A stretch of DNA of 7,516 bases from Candidatus Margulisiibacteriota bacterium (GTDB lineage: Bacteria; Margulisbacteria; WOR-1; O2-12-FULL-45-9): positions 1 through 7,516 of the forward strand of contig JAQTLJ010000060.1 in assembly GCA_028714935.1 (NCBI GenBank), written 5' to 3'. Shown in pieces: positions 5,741 through 7,516 of this stretch; position 1 is the first letter of the stretch, and each line of letters begins with the position of its first letter. Made by a program: the position numbers and the translations under genes. Below the pieces are notes generated by a model that made no database searches, had not been told where the DNA came from, and was given only the letters and a program-made list of their open reading frames with translations.

Positions 5741-6406
5741 GTGCTTTATGGGATTATATCAGATATTCACGGCAATTTGGAGGCGTTGAACGTTGTTCTT
5801 GATTCGCTGGGACAGGCGCAAAGGATCATTTGTTTAGGAGACATTGTCGGCTACGGACCCGACCCCGACGCCTGTATTGAGAAAATCAAAGAACTGAATA
5901 TTGCTACGGTTGCCGGCAACCATGACAAGGCGGTCACCGGGGAGCTGCCGACAGACGGGTTTAACCAGAACGCCCGGGGCGCGGTCCTGTGGACAAAAGA
6001 AGTAATTTCGGCTAAAAACCTGGATTATTTAAAACGCTTGCCGCTCGTGCTTGAGGAAGATGATTTTCAAATGGTCCATGGCAGCCTGGTCAATCCGCTT
6101 GAAGAATATATTACCAACAGCGGGAATGCTTATCCGACCTTTCAAATGATGACCAGGCAATTGTTGTTTGTCGGGCATACACATCAACCGCTCCGCCTGA
6201 GTTTTAAGAGCAAGGAAATAATTAATCCGGGCGGGGTGGGCCAGCCGCGGGACGGCGATCCGCGGGCCAGTTATGGAGAATACGACTCAAAAACCAGGGT
6301 CTTTACTCTTCATCGGGTGGCTTATAATATTGAAAAAGTACAAGCAAAGATGCGGACGGCTAAATTGCCTTTACCCCTGATCGATCGTCTTTCATTCGGC
6401 AGATAG
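5741..6406 (+). CDS. Metallophosphoesterase (calcineurin-like, YfcE-type family)
   Basis: A 221-residue cytosolic metal-dependent phosphoesterase; complete. All metal-binding motifs of the calcineurin-like superfamily are present in order: SDIHGN (Asp8, His10), GDIVGYGPDP (Asp34), GNHD (Asn60, His61), VHGS (His113) and GHTHQP (His146, His148). The family usually binds two metal ions such as Mn2+ and hydrolyses phosphomonoesters or phosphodiesters. The GDIVGYGPDPDAC wording and NPGGVGQPRDGDPRASY near 196-213 are typical of a widespread subgroup whose natural substrate is largely unknown. The start is GTG 5741: it places the first Asp at residue 8 as in the family, and a perfect extended -10 lies 6 bases upstream. 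No ribosome binding site fits, consistent with leaderless translation. The first codons also contain the promoter of the divergent UPF0280 gene. A hairpin follows 8 bases after the stop. Confidence 0.93.
   Translation: MLYGIISDIHGNLEALNVVLDSLGQAQRIICLGDIVGYGPDPDACIEKIKELNIATVAGNHDKAVTGELPTDGFNQNARGAVLWTKEVISAKNLDYLKRLPLVLEEDDFQMVHGSLVNPLEEYITNSGNAYPTFQMMTRQLLFVGHTHQPLRLSFKSKEIINPGGVGQPRDGDPRASYGEYDSKTRVFTLHRVAYNIEKVQAKMRTAKLPLPLIDRLSFGR
5753..5761 (-). promoter_or_regulatory. Extended -10 promoter TGATATAAT of the UPF0280 gene
   Basis: Read on the minus strand, TGATATAAT (TATAAT at 5758 down to 5753) is an exact extended -10 element. It lies within codons 5-7 of the divergent phosphoesterase gene. 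Transcription would start near 5746, giving a leader of about 20 bases that contains the GGGGG ribosome binding site. Because it lies in coding sequence (Ile-Ile-Ser codons), chance is possible. Its perfect match and placement relative to ATG 5726 make a real promoter more likely. Confidence 0.55.
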
Positions 6407-6413
6407 CAAAGAT

Positions 6414-6431
6414 CGGCTGAAACTTCGGCCG
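6414..6431 (+). terminator. Hairpin after phosphoesterase gene (no U tract)
   Basis: CGGCTGA (6414-6420) pairs with TCGGCCG (6425-6431) around a four-base loop, a 7-bp stem with one G-U pair. It lies 8 bases after the phosphoesterase stop and ahead of the next gene. The following bases (CAGACTGCCGATATTTATG) have no T run, so it is not a canonical intrinsic terminator. It could weaken readthrough, protect the mRNA 3' end or be a leader structure of the next gene. A competing pairing, ATCGGC 6412-6417 with GCCGAT 6438-6443, is possible. Confidence 0.35.
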
Positions 6432-6452
6432 CAGACTGCCGATATTTATGCA

Positions 6453-6458
6453 GGGAGA
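6453..6458 (+). promoter_or_regulatory. Ribosome binding site GGGAGA for the 6465 gene
   Basis: GGGAGA lies 6 bases before ATG 6465, the best Shine-Dalgarno match in the window. It fixes the start of the unknown gene downstream. Confidence 0.55.
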
Positions 6459-6464
6459 AAGACA

Positions 6465-6923
6465 ATGGAGATATCGGCTCACTTAAAAATTGATGGGCAT
6501 ATGCTGCACAGAATATCCCAGGAGAGGGCGGTTGAGATCCTGGGGAAAAAGCTTCAGATAAGGCAAAGTGTCCTCTGGGCGGGGGCGCCCCTGTATGGGA
6601 AGCTTTACCTTGAAAGGGCGGGGAATCAGTTGCGTCTTGTCGCTGCTGATTATAAAGGGGGAACTTTAGATGCCGGTCTGCCGCAGCGAGCACTGCGTTT
6701 TATCAATTCCGACCTGGAATTAGTGATCCCGGAGATAAGGATTTGCGGCTCGGCCAAAGAATGGCTGGAACAAGCGGGCGCAAGAAGGATCTTAAAGGTC
6801 AAAGATCTGGACATTGAAGCGGACGAAGCTGCGAAGGTTGAGATTGAAAAGGGCCTGACCCTTCACGCGGCAGTCGATCTCCAAACAGCGCAGACTTATG
6901 TGATCCTGGCTCTAAACACTTGA
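6465..6923 (+). CDS. Protein of unknown function, 152 residues
   Basis: I do not recognise this family. It starts at ATG 6465 behind a good ribosome binding site and ends TGA 6921-6923, two bases from the stop of the convergent hisB. There is no signal peptide, membrane segment or Cys/His metal cluster. The sequence alternates short beta-like strands (SVLWAGAPLYGKLYLERAGNQ, then LRLVAADYKGG) and ends with ILKVKDLDIEADEAAKVEIEK and a hydrophobic strand (TYVILAL). It looks like a soluble, mainly beta or alpha/beta protein, possibly of the two-layer sandwich kind that repeats a strand pattern, but this is only an impression. A faint likeness to DUF2993/LmeA-type lipid-binding proteins (strand order, charged loops) was considered and is too weak to assign. 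Codon use resembles its neighbours. It may be read through from the phosphoesterase 58 bases upstream. The coding status is fairly sure; the function is unknown. Confidence 0.65.
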   Translation: MEISAHLKIDGHMLHRISQERAVEILGKKLQIRQSVLWAGAPLYGKLYLERAGNQLRLVAADYKGGTLDAGLPQRALRFINSDLELVIPEIRICGSAKEWLEQAGARRILKVKDLDIEADEAAKVEIEKGLTLHAAVDLQTAQTYVILALNT

Positions 6924-6925
6924 GC

Positions 6926-7516
6926 CTAAAGCCGACCTTTAGTTGACGGGACCCCTTTTTTCCGCGGATTGATCTCACAGGCCCTTCTCAGCGCCACGCC
7001 AAAAGCCTTAAAGATCGCTTCGATCTTGTGATGAGTATTCTTGCCTCTTTTTAGATCGATGTGGAGCGTCACGCCGGCTGTGTAGACAAAAGCCTCAAAG
7101 AATTCCCGCAGCATCTCTGCGTCTAAATATAGTCTGATCTTTTCTTTGCCGATTTGAGCGTAAATAAGCTCTTTTGGGAACTTGGCTTTGAAAGTAAAAT
7201 GCGGACGGCCGGAGATGTCAACTGCGGCTTTAACTTCTGCCAGCGACTCGTCCATCGGGACAACGGCGTGGCCGTAACGCTCGATCTTTAGTTTCTTCCC
7301 GAGCGCCTTGGAGAAAGTTTCGCCCAGGGCCAGGCCGGTATCCTCAATTAAATGATGGAGGTCGACTTCCAGGTCCCCTTGAGCGGCCAGCTTCAGGTCA
7401 AAAAGCCAGTGCTTGGAGCACAGGGTTAACATATGTCCCAAGAAGGGGATTGGATAGTCGATCTTATTTTTGCCTGAACCATCGCGGTTGAGTTCGATCC
7501 TGATGTTAGTTTCTTT
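6926..7516 (-). CDS. hisB: Imidazoleglycerol-phosphate dehydratase HisB (N-terminus cut by window edge)
   Basis: HisB dehydrates imidazole glycerol phosphate to imidazole acetol phosphate in histidine biosynthesis, in the cytosol, using bound Mn2+. The frame is open to base 7516. The visible 196 residues lack only about ten at the start; the TTG at 7441 is internal. Family blocks in order: KETNIRIELNRDGSG, PIPFLGHMLTL, GDLEVDLHHLIEDTGLALGE (metal-binding HHxxED), ESLAEVKAAVDISGRPHF, NTHHKIEAIFKAFGVALRRA (second HH pair) and the terminal GVPSTKGRL. The length and ending are those of the stand-alone monofunctional enzyme, without the phosphatase domain found in enterobacterial HisB. Two usually conserved positions differ: the family DHM is GHM, and the Gly after KH is Trp. 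The metal-ligand histidines remain, so activity is likely. Other his genes probably lie beyond the right edge, upstream on this strand. It converges with the unknown gene at 6465, with 2 bases between stops. Confidence 0.93.
   Translation of the reverse strand, partial: KETNIRIELNRDGSGKNKIDYPIPFLGHMLTLCSKHWLFDLKLAAQGDLEVDLHHLIEDTGLALGETFSKALGKKLKIERYGHAVVPMDESLAEVKAAVDISGRPHFTFKAKFPKELIYAQIGKEKIRLYLDAEMLREFFEAFVYTAGVTLHIDLKRGKNTHHKIEAIFKAFGVALRRACEINPRKKGVPSTKGRL

Noticed and set aside
6323..6328. TATAAT inside the phosphoesterase gene
   Set aside because: No TG in the extended position and no gene start downstream within a sensible distance; it simply encodes Tyr-Asn.
6322..6693. Minus-strand open frame across the phosphoesterase end and the unknown gene
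   Set aside because: It would read through two supported genes antisense and contains no motif.
6948..6961. GGGACCCC plus six T as terminator of the unknown gene
   Set aside because: The GGG and CCC are separated by only two bases, too tight for a stable hairpin; the bases encode the conserved HisB C-terminus on the other strand.
7439..7441. TTG as the start of hisB
   Set aside because: The frame continues upstream to the window edge with conserved HisB residues (KETNIRIELN), so the true start lies outside.

Overview
This 7.5 kb window looks like ordinary, densely packed chromosome from an uncultured Gram-negative-type (diderm) bacterium. A secretin and a lipobox lipoprotein imply an outer membrane. 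Several features would fit a candidate phylum near the Cyanobacteria, such as Margulisbacteria/Saganbacteria (WOR-1): Ig-like/carboxypeptidase-regulatory surface protein, strong GATC/GCGATCGC enrichment, and leaderless genes with perfect extended -10 boxes. That placement is inference only; no rRNA or ribosomal protein gene is present to anchor it. Genes use the standard code, and spacing is tight (gaps of 2-3 bases are common).

Layout: (1) 1-526, + strand: C-terminal part of a surface/secreted protein with an Ig-like domain and a carboxypeptidase-regulatory-like domain. (2) 529-870, +: small charged protein of unknown function, directly behind it. (3) 889-3408, +: complete P2A-type Ca2+-transporting ATPase with its own extended -10 promoter and almost no 5' leader. 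(4) 3463-5004, +: a PilP/GspC-like lipoprotein and a compact secretin, a two-gene unit probably forming part of an outer-membrane pore for a type IV pilus or type II secretion type machine. (5) 5001-5726, -: UPF0280-family protein, converging on the secretin with overlapping stop codons. (6) 5741-6406, +: metallophosphoesterase, divergent from UPF0280 with interlocked promoters and a probably leaderless GTG start. (7) 6465-6923, +: unknown protein with a good ribosome binding site, preceded by a hairpin. (8) 6926-7516, -: hisB (imidazoleglycerol-phosphate dehydratase), lacking only its first residues at the window edge.

The genes do not form one pathway: calcium export, envelope secretion/pilus, histidine biosynthesis and unassigned enzymes are adjacent. 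There is no tRNA, rRNA, CRISPR array, transposase or phage gene. The most interesting signal is regulatory. The only three exact matches I found to TGnTATAAT on either strand lie immediately at gene starts. One pair forms an interlocked divergent promoter, and two of the three imply leaderless mRNAs. I found no convincing novel multi-gene system.
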